Assembly (NCBI RefSeq): GCF_016862315.1
Contig: NZ_BOMS01000165.1
Location: 1-52,396, forward strand
DNA from: Actinoplanes palleronii
GTDB taxonomy: Bacteria; Actinomycetota; Actinomycetes; Mycobacteriales; Micromonosporaceae
DNA: 52,396 nucleotides
Direction of reading: 5' to 3'
The translations under genes and the position numbers were made by a program. This document shows, piece by piece, positions 16,432-25,363 of the stretch. Positions within the stretch are counted from its first letter, which is position 1; each line of letters begins with the position of its first letter. The notes below the pieces were generated by a model. That model worked only from the letters and a program-made list of their open reading frames with translations, was not told the origin of the DNA and did no database searches.

Positions 16432-16788
16432 TCAGCGGCGGCCCAGGCGCCGTTCGCCGCCCGCACCCGGCACGTACGGCAACCCGTAGTGGGCGAACAC
16501 CGTCGGTTCGTCCACCGCCGTCAGCTCCCCGTCGACGTCGATCGACGGCGCTTCCCCGGCCAGCTTCTTCGGGAACTGGACCCGCAGCGCGTCCGGTTTC
16601 ACCGTCGCGCCGGCCAGCGGCACGAAGACCAGCCGGTGCCGGCCGATGAAGCCGACCCGCACCGTGATGAAGGACGGCTCGTCGCTCGCGGTGTCGACGT
16701 ACACCGCCTCCAGCTCGCCGATCTTGTCGCCGGATGGGTCGATGACCTTGTGGCCTCGCCATTCACGCAGGTTCTCCGCCGGAAACAT
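16432..16788 (-). CDS. PRC-barrel domain protein
   Basis: A 118-residue soluble protein starting MFPAENLREWRGHKV. Residues 5-85 fit the PRC-barrel fold (KVIDPSGDKIGELEAVYVDTASDEPSFITVRVG, an RNA-maturation/photosynthetic reaction-centre beta barrel), followed by a short tail with DEPTVFAHYGLPY. Such proteins are common in actinomycetes as stress-related or surface-association proteins, but their role is not established. It is convergent with the SDR pseudogene with one base between stop codons. Confidence 0.85.
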   Translation of the reverse strand: MFPAENLREWRGHKVIDPSGDKIGELEAVYVDTASDEPSFITVRVGFIGRHRLVFVPLAGATVKPDALRVQFPKKLAGEAPSIDVDGELTAVDEPTVFAHYGLPYVPGAGGERRLGRR

Positions 16789-16939
16789 GCCCCAGGTGTG
16801 CCCGGCCGTCCGTCCGGCGAAACGCGACAGGCAAAGGGTCAGTGTTGCCAACCGGGTGCGACCCTGCGCGCCACACTCAGATCGGGCCCGTCCGCCCCGA
16901 TAACGCGAGTGCTGGACCCACTCACCGAACGGAGTAGGC

Positions 16940-19900
16940 ATGACGACGCGTACCGCTCGCGCGTGCTTCGGCGCCTGGATCCTGGCGCTGGTCGTCCTCT
17001 ACTACGCGTTCCCGGACGCCCACCTGTACACCTGGGCACTACTCGGGTACTCGTCGGCGGCCGCGATCCTGGTCGGCACCCGGCTGCACCGGCCGGACCG
17101 GCGCCTGCCCTGGTATCTCACCAGCGCCGCGCTGGCGTTCTTCACCACCGGTGACACCTGGTACAACCTGATCCTGGCGGTCGGCCGCCGGCCCGGCTTC
17201 CCGGGGCTGGCCGACGTCTTCTATCTGCTCGTCTACCCGCTGCTGACCGGCGCGTTCCTGCTGTTCATCAGGTCCCGCTCGGGCCGCGGGGACAACAGGG
17301 CGGCGCTGCTCGACGCGCTGGTGCCGACCGTCGGCCTGGGCCTGCTGGCCTGGGTGTACTGGATCGCCCCGTTCACCCGGGCGCAGGACCTGAACGTGCT
17401 GGAGAAGGTCGTCTCGATCGGCTACCCGCTCGGCGACGTGCTGGTGCTCGCGATGATCCTGCGGATGCTCGCCGCGATCGGCACCCGGCCGAAGGCGCTG
17501 ACCAGCCTGGCCGTGGCCATGGTCGGCCTGCTCGTCTCGGACATCTTCTACGGGCAGTCCCAGCTGCGCAGCGACTGGACCCTGGGCGGGCCGGTCGACC
17601 TGGGCTGGATCGTGTTCTACGCGATGATGGGCTACACCGCGCTGCAGCCGTCGATGCGGCAGATGACCGAGCCGGCCGAGCGGTCCCGCGTGGTGATGGG
17701 CCGGCACCGGCTGGGCTGGCTGACCGCGGCCGCGCTGATCGCCCCGGCGGTGCTCTGCCTGGAGTACGTCCAGGGCCGGCCGGCCGAGATCGCCCGCGGC
17801 GGCATCGTCGACGCGCCGATCATCGCGGCCGCCGCGGCCGTGATGTTCCTGCTGGTGCTGGCCCGGGTCGCGGACCTGGCGCTGGCGCAGCGGCAGGCCG
17901 GCGCCCGGGAGCGGGCGCTGCGCGAGGCCGGCGCCCTGCTCTTCACCGCCGCCACCGAGGACGACGTGATCGAGGCGATCCGCCGGGCCGTCGACCGCCT
18001 GATGCCGCCGAACCAGGCCTACCACCTGGAGCTGACCAGGCCGGTGCCCGGCCACGCGGACGTGTCCGTGCAGTGGCGGGCCGCCGCGGACCTGCCCGAG
18101 GGCGTCGGCGCAGGCGGGTTCCCGCTGGTGCTGTTCGCCACCCAGCCGCTGCCCGGTGGCACCCGGCACGGCCAGATGATCGTCGGCGCCGCCGAGGACG
18201 TGCTGCACGCGCTGCGGCCGGCGCTGGAGACCCTCGGTGCGCAGATCGCCGTGGTGCTGGAGCGGATCTCGCTGACCGCCGAGGTCAACCAGCGGGACAG
18301 CGAGGCGTACTTCCGCACCCTGATCCAGAGCACGGCCGACGTGATCCTGATCCTCGACGAGCAGGACGCCGTCCGGTACGCCAGCCCGTCCGCGACCAAG
18401 CTGTTCGGCGCGATCGTCGAGGCCGGCACCCCGCTGACCGCGCTGATCACCGCGGACGGCCAGGACGCGCTGCGGGACGTGCTCGCCCGGCTCGAGCGCG
18501 GGAACGGCGACCTGAACGGCGTCGAGCTGACCGCGCAGGGCCCCGGCCGCCGCCAGATGCTGATCGAGTGCGACCTGCGCAACCTGCGGGACGACCCGAC
18601 CGTGGCCGGCCTGGTGATCACCATGCGCGACGTCACCGAGCAGCGCCGCCTCGAGGACGACCTGACCCATCAGGCGTTCCACGACTCGCTGACCGGGCTG
18701 GCCAACCGGGTGCTGTTCCGCAACCGGCTGGAGCAGGCGTACATGGTCGCCGAGCGGGACGGCGCGACGCTGGGTGTGCTCTTCGTGGACCTGGACGACT
18801 TCAAGGAGGTCAACGACACCCTCGGGCACGCGATCGGCGACCAGCTGCTGCTCGCCGTGGCCCGGCGGATCTCCTCGATCATCGGGGCCGGCAGCACCGC
18901 GGCGCGGATGGGCGGCGACGAGTTCGCCATCCTGGTCGAGCAGGCCGACAGCGCGGACGCCGCCGAGGACGTGGCGGCCCGGATCGTGACCGCGCTGAAC
19001 TCACCGCTCGAGGTCCCGGACGGCGAGGGCAGCACCCACCTGGTCAGCGGCGCGGTGAGCATCGGCGTCGCCACCAACCGGGACGCGGACGGCGCCACCG
19101 AGCTGCTCCGGCACGCCGACCTGGCGCTCTACCTGGCCAAGGGGATGGGCAAGGGCGACTGGCAGCGGTACCAGAGCGACCTGGCGAGTGCCATGGTGCA
19201 GCGGCTGGAGATGCGTACCCAGCTGCACGAGGCGATCGAGGACGAGCAGTTCATGCTGCAGTACCAGCCGATCGTCGAGCTGGCCGACCAGCGGGTCACC
19301 GGCGTCGAGGCGCTGGTCCGCTGGCAGCACCCGACCCGTGGGCTGCTCGGCCCGTTCCACTTCGTGGAGGCGGCCGAGGAGAGCGGCGCGATCGTCGGGA
19401 TCGGCGCCTGGGTGCTGGGCGAGGCGCTGCGGCAGTTCGCCGCGTGGAAGGCCGCCGACCCGGACACCACGCTGCGCTACGTCAGCGTGAACGTGTCGCC
19501 GCGGCAGTTCCGCGCCGCCGACTTCGTCGAGCAGGTCCGCGCCGCGCTGATCGAGGCGGACGCGCGTCCCGAGTGGCTGCTGCTGGAGATCACCGAGAGC
19601 CTGGTGCTCAAGGACGCCGACAAGGTGGTCCAGGATCTGCGCGCGTTGCGCGCCATGGGGGTCCGGGTCGCGATCGACGATTTCGGTACGGGGTACAGCT
19701 CGCTCAGCTATTTGCGGCAGATGCCGGTGGACGTCCTTAAACTGGACAAGTCGTTCATCGACGACATTCTGACCAGTCGACAGCAGCACGCGCTCGTCGA
19801 CGCGATCGTCACCCTCGCCGGTAACCTGGACCTGGCCGTGGTGGCCGAGGGCATCGAGGAGCCCGGGCAGATGCTCGCGCTGGACGCCATGGGCTGCCAC

Positions 19901-19993
19901 TACGGCCAGGGGTACCACTTCGCCAGGCCGCTGTGGCCGGCCGACATCCCGGCGATGACCGCGTCGGTCCGGCCGGCCGCGGTCAGCGCGTGA
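16940..19993 (+). CDS. Membrane GGDEF-EAL cyclic-di-GMP protein with PAS domain
   Basis: A 1017-residue inner-membrane signalling protein. Residues about 1-320 hold roughly nine to ten membrane helices (a MASE-like sensor). A GAF-like or linker region follows, a PAS domain at about 455-565 (FRTLIQSTADVILILDEQD), a GGDEF domain with intact MGGDEF near residue 656, and an EAL domain with EALVRW near 790, DDFGTGYSS near 913 and the late EGIEE. Both active-site signatures are complete, so it may make and/or degrade cyclic-di-GMP. The start has GGAG upstream (GGAGTAGGCATG). A second GGDEF gene lies 2.3 kb downstream. Confidence 0.95.
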   Translation: MTTRTARACFGAWILALVVLYYAFPDAHLYTWALLGYSSAAAILVGTRLHRPDRRLPWYLTSAALAFFTTGDTWYNLILAVGRRPGFPGLADVFYLLVYPLLTGAFLLFIRSRSGRGDNRAALLDALVPTVGLGLLAWVYWIAPFTRAQDLNVLEKVVSIGYPLGDVLVLAMILRMLAAIGTRPKALTSLAVAMVGLLVSDIFYGQSQLRSDWTLGGPVDLGWIVFYAMMGYTALQPSMRQMTEPAERSRVVMGRHRLGWLTAAALIAPAVLCLEYVQGRPAEIARGGIVDAPIIAAAAAVMFLLVLARVADLALAQRQAGARERALREAGALLFTAATEDDVIEAIRRAVDRLMPPNQAYHLELTRPVPGHADVSVQWRAAADLPEGVGAGGFPLVLFATQPLPGGTRHGQMIVGAAEDVLHALRPALETLGAQIAVVLERISLTAEVNQRDSEAYFRTLIQSTADVILILDEQDAVRYASPSATKLFGAIVEAGTPLTALITADGQDALRDVLARLERGNGDLNGVELTAQGPGRRQMLIECDLRNLRDDPTVAGLVITMRDVTEQRRLEDDLTHQAFHDSLTGLANRVLFRNRLEQAYMVAERDGATLGVLFVDLDDFKEVNDTLGHAIGDQLLLAVARRISSIIGAGSTAARMGGDEFAILVEQADSADAAEDVAARIVTALNSPLEVPDGEGSTHLVSGAVSIGVATNRDADGATELLRHADLALYLAKGMGKGDWQRYQSDLASAMVQRLEMRTQLHEAIEDEQFMLQYQPIVELADQRVTGVEALVRWQHPTRGLLGPFHFVEAAEESGAIVGIGAWVLGEALRQFAAWKAADPDTTLRYVSVNVSPRQFRAADFVEQVRAALIEADARPEWLLLEITESLVLKDADKVVQDLRALRAMGVRVAIDDFGTGYSSLSYLRQMPVDVLKLDKSFIDDILTSRQQHALVDAIVTLAGNLDLAVVAEGIEEPGQMLALDAMGCHYGQGYHFARPLWPADIPAMTASVRPAAVSA

Positions 19994-20059
19994 GACCTGG
20001 GGCCGCCGACCACGTAACGATCCACCGTAGGCATGGGAAGTCCGGTTAATTCTTGACTG

Positions 20060-20070
20060 TCGGTAACCGA
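20060..20070 (+). promoter_or_regulatory. Small dyad behind a TTGACT box
   Basis: TTGACT at 20053-20058 resembles a -35 box. The perfect 11-base dyad TCGGTAACCGA follows directly at 20060-20070, where a repressor would block the promoter of the acetyltransferase gene. The -10 hexamer (CACTGA region, 20076-20081) is poor, so this is tentative. Confidence 0.3.
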
Positions 20071-20142
20071 ACACTCACTGACAGGGTGAGCGCGGTGCTT
20101 ATCCACTGGCGCGACCGGCCGGGAGGGGGCAGGGTCACAGGG

Positions 20143-20811
20143 GTGCTGAACAATCCCGTGTGGGCCGCCCTCTCCGGACCGCAGGCCGGCTATGCCGAAG
20201 CTGCCGGAGACGCCGCCCGATACCAGCCCGAGATCTCCCCGTTCTGCGCCGTGAGCGACCCGGCCGACCCCGAGGCCTGGCGTGACCTGGGCACCCTCAC
20301 CGACCACGCGCTGCTCGTCGGCCCGGCGCTCAGCCCGCCGCCCGGCTGGGTGCTCGAGGAGCGGACGATGGGCGTGCAGATGGTCGGCACCGCGATGACC
20401 GCGGTCGCGGACCCGGAGGCGGTCCCGCTCACCGAGCACGACGTCCCGGAGATGCTGGAGCTGGTCGCGAGAGCCCAGCCCGGCCCGTTCCGCAAGCGCA
20501 CCATCGACCTCGGCCGCTACTTCGGCATCCGCAGCGCGGACGGCAGGCTGATCTCGATGGCCGGCGAGCGGATCCGGATGCCCGGCTGGACCGAGGTGTC
20601 CGCGGTCTGCACCGACCCGGAGTTCCGTGGCCAGGGCCTGGCCGCCCGCCTGACCCTCGCCGTCGCGGCCGGCATCCTGGCCCGCGGCGAGCTGCCGTTC
20701 CTGCACACCGTGCACGACAACGAGAACGCGATCCGCCTCTACGAGCGCCTCGGCTTCAACCACAGCGCCAACCTGGTCTTCGCCTCGTTCCGCCACGTCC
20801 CCACCGCCTGA
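20143..20811 (+). CDS. GNAT-family N-acetyltransferase
   Basis: A 222-residue acetyltransferase of the FR47/GNAT fold, transferring acetyl from acetyl-CoA to an unidentified amine. The pyrophosphate-binding motif is VCTDPEFRGQGLAARLT, followed by the FLHTVHDNENAIRLYERLGF strand-helix typical of the C-terminal half. The GTG at 20143 gives the usual N-terminus MLNNPVWAALSGPQ with AGGG upstream; longer frames exist but lack conserved sequence. It converges with the SfnB-like gene across a region holding a long hairpin. Confidence 0.85.
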   Translation: MLNNPVWAALSGPQAGYAEAAGDAARYQPEISPFCAVSDPADPEAWRDLGTLTDHALLVGPALSPPPGWVLEERTMGVQMVGTAMTAVADPEAVPLTEHDVPEMLELVARAQPGPFRKRTIDLGRYFGIRSADGRLISMAGERIRMPGWTEVSAVCTDPEFRGQGLAARLTLAVAAGILARGELPFLHTVHDNENAIRLYERLGFNHSANLVFASFRHVPTA

Positions 20812-20865
20812 CCCGCGCCGCCCAGAGCCGCCCGGGCCGGGCTGCGGCCGCGCGCCCAGGAACTC

Positions 20866-20918
20866 GGCTGGTCCTGAGGGGTGCCTCCGGATGCGCGAGA
20901 CACCCCTCAGGACCAGCC
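20866..20918. terminator. Long hairpin between convergent genes (family member 1)
   Basis: Perfect 18-base arms, left GGCTGGTCCTGAGGGGTG at 20866-20883 and right CACCCCTCAGGACCAGCC at 20901-20918, with a 17-base loop that can pair further (CTC with GAG). It lies between the converging acetyltransferase and SfnB-like genes and is probably a bidirectional terminator. Related hairpins occur near 25224, 25287 and 51486. Confidence 0.75.
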
Positions 20919-20967
20919 GGGGTCGGGAGCCGCGCCGCGGCCGGGAGTGGCTGCGGCCTCGCGGTGG

Positions 20968-21032
20968 CCTCACGGGCGGGACGTGGCTCGTAGCCTACGG
21001 ACGTGCGCTCCCCATTCGTACGATATGGGGTT
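20968..21032 (+). repeat. Dispersed 65-base intergenic element, copy A
   Basis: Runs from CCTCACGGGCGGGACGTGG through GGCTCGTAGCCTACGGACG to CGTACGATATGGGGTT. It matches copy C (33040-33104) over nearly its full length and, in reverse, copy B (23836-23895). Its ATATGGGG end touches the stop codon of the minus-strand flavoprotein gene. Confidence 0.85.
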
Positions 21033-22212
21033 AAATCTGGCCGTGATTCGGCGGTGAGATGTCGGAGAGTTCATACGCCGCGATGTGGTGATATTTCCAG
21101 TCCAGGGGGTCGTGGACGCTGTGCGTGCGGGCGTTGCGCCAGTGTCGGTCCAGGTCGTGCTTGGCGGCGGCCGCGCTGGTGCCGCACATCGCGAACAGCT
21201 CCGAGCCGGCCTCGACCGCGATCTCACTGCCGAACGCCTTCGCGGCCGCGACGGCGAGTGAGCCCCGTGCCGCGGCGTCGGCGTCCGCCGGGGTCAATGT
21301 CACTTCCTCGAGGGTACGAGCGGCGGAGTCGAGCAGCGCCTCGGCTGCCCGGATCCGGGAGGCGAGCCGGCCGTAACGGTGCAGGACGTGCGGGTCCTCG
21401 GCAGCCGACCCGGCGCCGTAGCGGACCGCCTCGGTGGACGGGCGCGCCGTGGTCCGCAGGTACTGCCGGGTGTCGGCGAGCGCGGCGCCGGCGATCCCCA
21501 CCTCGATCGCGGCGTGGTAGAGCTGGGCGCGGGCGCCGAGCTGCTGCGGCACCTGGTAGGCCCCCGCGTAGTCGATCCGCAGCCCCGGCTCGACCGGCAC
21601 GTTCGTGAACGTGGCCGTGCCGCTGATCGTGGCCCGTTGCCCGATCACGTCCCAGTCGGTGTCCACGGCCACGCCCCCGGCGTCCCGGGCGACGAACGCG
21701 AGGACCAGCCGGCCCTGCTCGTCGAGCGCGCTGACCGCGATCCACGCGCTGGTCAGGGCACCGGTGGTGTAGTACTTCACGCCGTCGAGCCGTCCGCCGG
21801 TGATCTTGGTGCGCAGGTCCTGGGCGTGTTTCCCGCCGCGCTCGGCGAGCGCGTTGCCGAACCGGCGGCCGGCCAGCACCTCGCCGAAGAGCCGCTTACG
21901 GGCGTCCGCGCTGCCGTGCACCGCCAGCACGTCGACCAGCAGGAAGTGCGCCTGCGGCACCTGCGCGACGGACGGGTCGGCGGCCGCGACGATCCGGGCG
22001 ACCTCGGCGAGGGTGCGCGGGCCGAGACCCGGCCCGCCGTCGGTGGCCGGGACCGTGACGGCCAGCAGGCCGGAGGCGTCGAGAGCGGCGAGGGCGTCGG
22101 ACGGGATCACCGTCGCGCCGTCGCGGTCCCGCTGGATCGCGCCGGGGGTGAGCTCGGCGGCGAGCCGGTGGGCGGCGGTGACCGCCTCGTCGTGCGTCTG
22201 GGGAACGGACAT
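21031..22212 (-). CDS. SfnB/DszC-like acyl-CoA dehydrogenase-fold flavoprotein
   Basis: A 393-residue member of the acyl-CoA dehydrogenase-fold flavin monooxygenases (SfnB, DszC type), which use reduced flavin supplied by a reductase to oxidise organosulfur or other small compounds. Recognisable stretches are DPSVAQVPQAHFLLVD near 80-100, VKYYTTGALTSAWIAV near 145, and the C-terminal RNARTHSVHDPLDWKYHH motif typical of SfnB-like proteins. It lacks the catalytic glutamate context of true dehydrogenases. The ATG at 22210-22212 lies six bases after TAGGAT, suggesting a leaderless mRNA. No flavin reductase or sulfonate transporter lies nearby. Confidence 0.88.
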   Translation of the reverse strand: MSVPQTHDEAVTAAHRLAAELTPGAIQRDRDGATVIPSDALAALDASGLLAVTVPATDGGPGLGPRTLAEVARIVAAADPSVAQVPQAHFLLVDVLAVHGSADARKRLFGEVLAGRRFGNALAERGGKHAQDLRTKITGGRLDGVKYYTTGALTSAWIAVSALDEQGRLVLAFVARDAGGVAVDTDWDVIGQRATISGTATFTNVPVEPGLRIDYAGAYQVPQQLGARAQLYHAAIEVGIAGAALADTRQYLRTTARPSTEAVRYGAGSAAEDPHVLHRYGRLASRIRAAEALLDSAARTLEEVTLTPADADAAARGSLAVAAAKAFGSEIAVEAGSELFAMCGTSAAAAKHDLDRHWRNARTHSVHDPLDWKYHHIAAYELSDISPPNHGQI

Positions 22213-22218
22213 CCACCG

Positions 22219-22224
22219 ATCCTA
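22219..22224 (-). promoter_or_regulatory. -10 box (TAGGAT) for the SfnB-like gene, leaderless
   Basis: Minus-strand TAGGAT, six bases, then ATG. TTGAGA lies further upstream with a 14-base spacer, shorter than ideal. Confidence 0.45.
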
Positions 22225-22298
22225 CGATCGGCGGCCTTTCTCAAGTGACCCGCTCCGCGACCGATCAAACGCAGGTCACCGCGGCGGAGGGAGGGCAA

Positions 22299-23777
22299 GT
22301 GCGTATCTGGACCAAGCGTGTTCCGACGGTTCATCTGGTGCTGGGGCTGCTCTACGCCGCCATGCTGGTCCTGTCCGGTGCTCTGTCCGACAACGAACAT
22401 GTCGGCCAGGGCGCCCGGATGGTCTTCGGGACGATCGGCCTGGTCGCGGCGCTGCGGGCGGCCCGGGAGCCGGCGCTGCTCCCCCGGCTGCGGCAGGCGT
22501 GGCGGGCGATCGCGGTCTGCTTCGCGGTGCTGGTCGCCTCGCCGCTGCTGATCGCCGCGCTGCGCCCGGCCGGGATCGAGGTCGCCGACGACGTCACGCA
22601 CATCGCGTTCGTGGTGGCCCTGCTCGTCGCGCTGCAGCGGTTCCCGCTCGCCGCCACCAACCGCCGGGACTCCTGGAAGACCGCGCTGGACGCCGGAACG
22701 GTACTGGTCAGCGGCACGGTGCTGCTCTGGTACACGTCGTTCGGCCCGTACGTCGACACCCACGGCCTGTCCCTGAGCGTGGTAGCCGCCGGGGTCTACC
22801 CGATCGTCGACCTGGCCCTGCTCTTCCTGATCGCCCGCGGACTGCTGCGCGGCGCCGACCAGTCCGCGCTCCGGCCGATGCGGCTGCTCGCGGCCGGCAC
22901 GCTGGTGCTGTTCGCCGGCGACGGCGTGCACGGATACCTGCACGGGCACAATCAGATCGAGATGCACTCCTCGTGGCAGTTCGTCTGCTGGCTGACCGCC
23001 GACGCGCTGCTCGCCGCGGCCGCCGCCGAACAGTGCCGGACCCTGGCCGCCGGCCCGCGCGAGATGCGCGACGGCACCCGGTTCGGCAAGCACCTGCCGT
23101 TCGTGGCGGTCGCCATGGCACACGCGTTGATGCTGGTCGCGGCGTTCCACGAGGGTTCGCTCTACCCGTGGGGCGGGCTGGCCGTCGGCGGGACCGTCCT
23201 CAGCGTGCTGGTGCTGTGCCGGCAGACGCTGGTGCAGCGGGAGAGCGACGAGCAGGCGCTGACCGACGGACTTACCGGGCTGGCGAACCGGTCCCGGTTC
23301 CGGTTCACGTCGTACCGGAACCTGGCCCGCGCCGCCCGCACCGGCAAGCACTCGGCCGTCCTGGTGATCGACATGAACGGCTTCAAGGAGGTCAACGACA
23401 CGCTCGGCCACCACTCGGGTGACCTGGTGCTGATCGAGTTCGCCAAGGTGCTCCGCCAGTGCGTGACCGCGCCGGGACTGGCCTGCCGGATGGGCGGCGA
23501 CGAGTTCTCCGTGGTCCTGACCGATCTCGACTACCCGGAGCAGGCGTATGAGGTGGCCGGTCGGATCGCCGCCGTGATGGGCCCGGTGCTGATCGGCGGC
23601 ACCCTGATCTCGCTGGCCGCCAGCATCGGGGTGGCGGTGTCCGCGCCGGGCGAGCTCACCCACGACGAGATCGTGCACCGCGCGGACCTGGCGATGTACC
23701 GGGCGAAGGCCCTCGGCCCGGCCACCCGGTGGGCGATCTGGCAGGAGTCGCTGGAGCCTCAGCCCGCTGCGGCCTGA
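22299..23777 (+). CDS. Membrane GGDEF diguanylate cyclase
   Basis: A 492-residue protein with about eight to nine membrane helices (residues 10-310), then a GGDEF domain from about 325 (ALTDGLTGLANRSRF) with an intact MGGDEF near 397 and the late SIGVAVSAPGE and ADLAMYRAKA motifs. It would make cyclic-di-GMP at the membrane. There is no EAL domain. The GTG at 22299 follows a strong GGAGGGAGGG ribosome binding site. Its divergent neighbour is the SfnB-like gene, 86 bases away. Its layout resembles the N-terminal half of the GGDEF-EAL protein at 16940. Confidence 0.93.
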   Translation: MRIWTKRVPTVHLVLGLLYAAMLVLSGALSDNEHVGQGARMVFGTIGLVAALRAAREPALLPRLRQAWRAIAVCFAVLVASPLLIAALRPAGIEVADDVTHIAFVVALLVALQRFPLAATNRRDSWKTALDAGTVLVSGTVLLWYTSFGPYVDTHGLSLSVVAAGVYPIVDLALLFLIARGLLRGADQSALRPMRLLAAGTLVLFAGDGVHGYLHGHNQIEMHSSWQFVCWLTADALLAAAAAEQCRTLAAGPREMRDGTRFGKHLPFVAVAMAHALMLVAAFHEGSLYPWGGLAVGGTVLSVLVLCRQTLVQRESDEQALTDGLTGLANRSRFRFTSYRNLARAARTGKHSAVLVIDMNGFKEVNDTLGHHSGDLVLIEFAKVLRQCVTAPGLACRMGGDEFSVVLTDLDYPEQAYEVAGRIAAVMGPVLIGGTLISLAASIGVAVSAPGELTHDEIVHRADLAMYRAKALGPATRWAIWQESLEPQPAAA

Positions 23778-23835
23778 GGTCCGCTCCGCTCCCGACCGCT
23801 TTTGACCGGTACGCGCGAGGTCGCTTCGGCTTTCG

Positions 23836-23895
23836 AGCTCATACGGTACGGATACGGAGCGCTCGTCCGCAGGCTACGAGCCGCGTCCCGTGGTG
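23836..23895 (-). repeat. Dispersed 65-base intergenic element, copy B
   Basis: In reverse complement it reads CCACGGGACGCGGCTCGTAG, then CCTGCGGACGAGCGCTCCGT, then ATCCGTACCGTATGAG, matching copies A and C with scattered changes. Its inverted orientation means that its ATATGG-like end again faces the 3' end of the preceding gene, here the plus-strand diguanylate cyclase ending at 23777. Confidence 0.8.
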
Positions 23896-23999
23896 GTCTC
23901 GCGCCGGGCCCGCGCGGGTCACGGCCGCGGCCGCGTCTTGCGCTCCGCGAGGCTCATCACGCGAGGCGGCCGCTGCTCGCGGCCACGGCGCGACTCCCG

Positions 24000-24093
24000 G
24001 CGGTCAGGCGGTTCAGGGCGGTAGGGGCACGCGGTCAGGCGGTTCAGGGCGGTAGGGGCACGCGGTCTGGCGAGTTCAGGGCGGTAGGGGCAC
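24000..24093 (+). repeat. Tandem repeat of 31-32-base units
   Basis: Units start at 24000, 24031 and 24062. The first two are identical over 31 bases and each carries GCGGTCAGGCGGTTCAGGG then CGGTAGGGGCAC. The third is 32 bases with one insertion and changes (GTCTGGCGAG), and a fourth unit breaks off after GCGGTCGGGG. There are no unique spacers, so this is not a CRISPR array. Confidence 0.85.
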
Positions 24094-24373
24094 GCGGTCG
24101 GGGATTGCGTGCGGGTGGCGCCCCTATGAGGGCGGCGGCAGGACGCGATGACGCAGCGCGGACGTTCACCGCCCCACCACAGCGGGGCGGCGGCGGGTGG
24201 GTGGTTCTGCGAGGGTGGTGATCTCGGCGGCGGGGCGCGCGGCACCGGCGGGACCGGTGCGGAATATCGCGCGCATCCGCTCACCGCGGGACCGGGCGGA
24301 AATCGCGCATCCGTTCGCCGCCGGGCCTGGGGTGGGGCAGGCGCGGCTCGCTGAGCTGGGCGGAGGAGTGGTG

Positions 24374-25142
24374 ATGGCGAAAGAGCAGCGGCTGGCCGGG
24401 GGTTTCGACGGCGGCGCGGTGCGGGTGGGTGGCACCGTGCGGCGGGGTCCCGGGCCGTGGACTCCGGCGGTGCACGCGCTGCTGCGGCATCTGGAGGCGA
24501 CCGGATTCGATCAGGCGCCGCGGGTGCTCGGCTTTGATCAGCAGGGGCGGGAGACGCTGTCGTTCCTGCCCGGCGCGGTGATCGGGACGGCGCGGCCCTG
24601 GCCGGGGTGGGCGCACAGCGACGAAGCGCTGCGGCAGGTGGCCGGCTGGGTGCGGGACTATCACGCCGCGGTGGCCGGCTTCGTGCCGCCGGCCGGGGCG
24701 GTCTGGCGGGAGGGCGGCAGCTGGCGTCCGGGACTGATCATCGGCCACAACGACGCGGCACCGTACAACGCGGCATGGTCCGACGGGCGGCTGACCGGGT
24801 TCTTCGACTGGGACCTGGCCGGGCCGGCCGAACCCGTGGCGGATCTGGCGTTCGTCGCGTTCGCCTGGGTGCCGCTGCACCGCCCGGGAGGTGGTGGCGG
24901 CCGAGGGGTTCACCGCGTTCGCCGACCGGCCGCGTCGGTTGCGGTTGTTCCTGGACGCCTACGGCTGGGCGGGTGACCCGGCCGGCTTCGTCGACCTAGT
25001 GCGGGATCGGGTGACCGAGACTGCCCAGCGACTCCGGCGGACCGCGGCGGCCGGCGACCCCACCTACCGCGCCATGCTCACCGCCGGCGTCGACACGTCC
25101 TTGGACACCGCGGTCCGCGAACTGGCCGACTTCCCCGCCTGA
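24374..25142 (+). pseudogene. Aminoglycoside phosphotransferase-family protein, frameshifted
   Basis: From the ATG at 24374 (GGAGGAG five bases upstream) the first frame gives a kinase-like fold, with the catalytic loop LIIGHNDAAPYNAAW (Asp and Asn of the Brenner motif) and the metal aspartate in FFDWDLAGPAEPVADLAF. At 24883-24885 an extra C in CGCCCGGGAG shifts the frame. Removing it restores REVVAAEGFTAFADRPRRL and the normal C-terminus to the TGA at 25142, about 255 residues in all. This is either a recent inactivating insertion or a sequencing error in a C/G run. The substrate of the intact family is not known. Confidence 0.82.
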
Positions 25143-25223
25143 CCACCCTCCCCCTACGCATGGCGCGCACCGCAGCCTGGTCGACTCCAGCTCGCATCCA
25201 GCAGCCCGCCCGCCGCCCGGTCC

Positions 25224-25276
25224 CGGCTGGCACTGACGGCTGCCTCACAGCCCACGACACAACCCTGGGCGCCAGC
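25224..25276. terminator. Degenerate hairpin between convergent genes (family member 2)
   Basis: GGCTGGCACTGACGGCTG on the left and ACCCTGGGCGCCAGCC on the right keep the outer GGCTGGC/GCCAGCC pairing but have lost several inner pairs. It appears to be a decayed copy beside family member 3. Confidence 0.5.
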
Positions 25277-25286
25277 CGAAAACGCG

Positions 25287-25339
25287 CGGCTGGCGCTGAG
25301 GGGTGCCTCACGAGCCGCGAGACACCCCTGGGCGCCAGC
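25287..25339. terminator. Long hairpin between convergent genes (family member 3)
   Basis: GGCTGGCGCTGAGGGGTG at 25287-25304 can pair with CACCCCTGGGCGCCAGCT at 25322-25339 with two central mismatches and one at the end, around a loop containing CCTC and CGAG. It lies between the converging phosphotransferase pseudogene and Nudix gene and probably terminates both. Confidence 0.7.
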
Positions 25340-25363
25340 TGGGGTCGGTGGGGCGGGACTGGG

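Larger units (their letters stand above)
23778..24373. other. Gene-free repeat-rich region
   Basis: Almost 600 bases between the diguanylate cyclase and the phosphotransferase pseudogene hold no credible gene. They contain copy B of the dispersed element, a short tandem array of 31-32-base units (24000-24093) and a single unit related to the array at the left edge of the window (about 24158-24180). The predicted frames are Arg/Gly-rich shadows. Confidence 0.7.

Noticed and set aside
24148..24354. Small proteins in the repeat region upstream of the phosphotransferase
   Set aside because: Low-complexity Gly/Arg translations, overlapping repeats, and no ribosome binding site.
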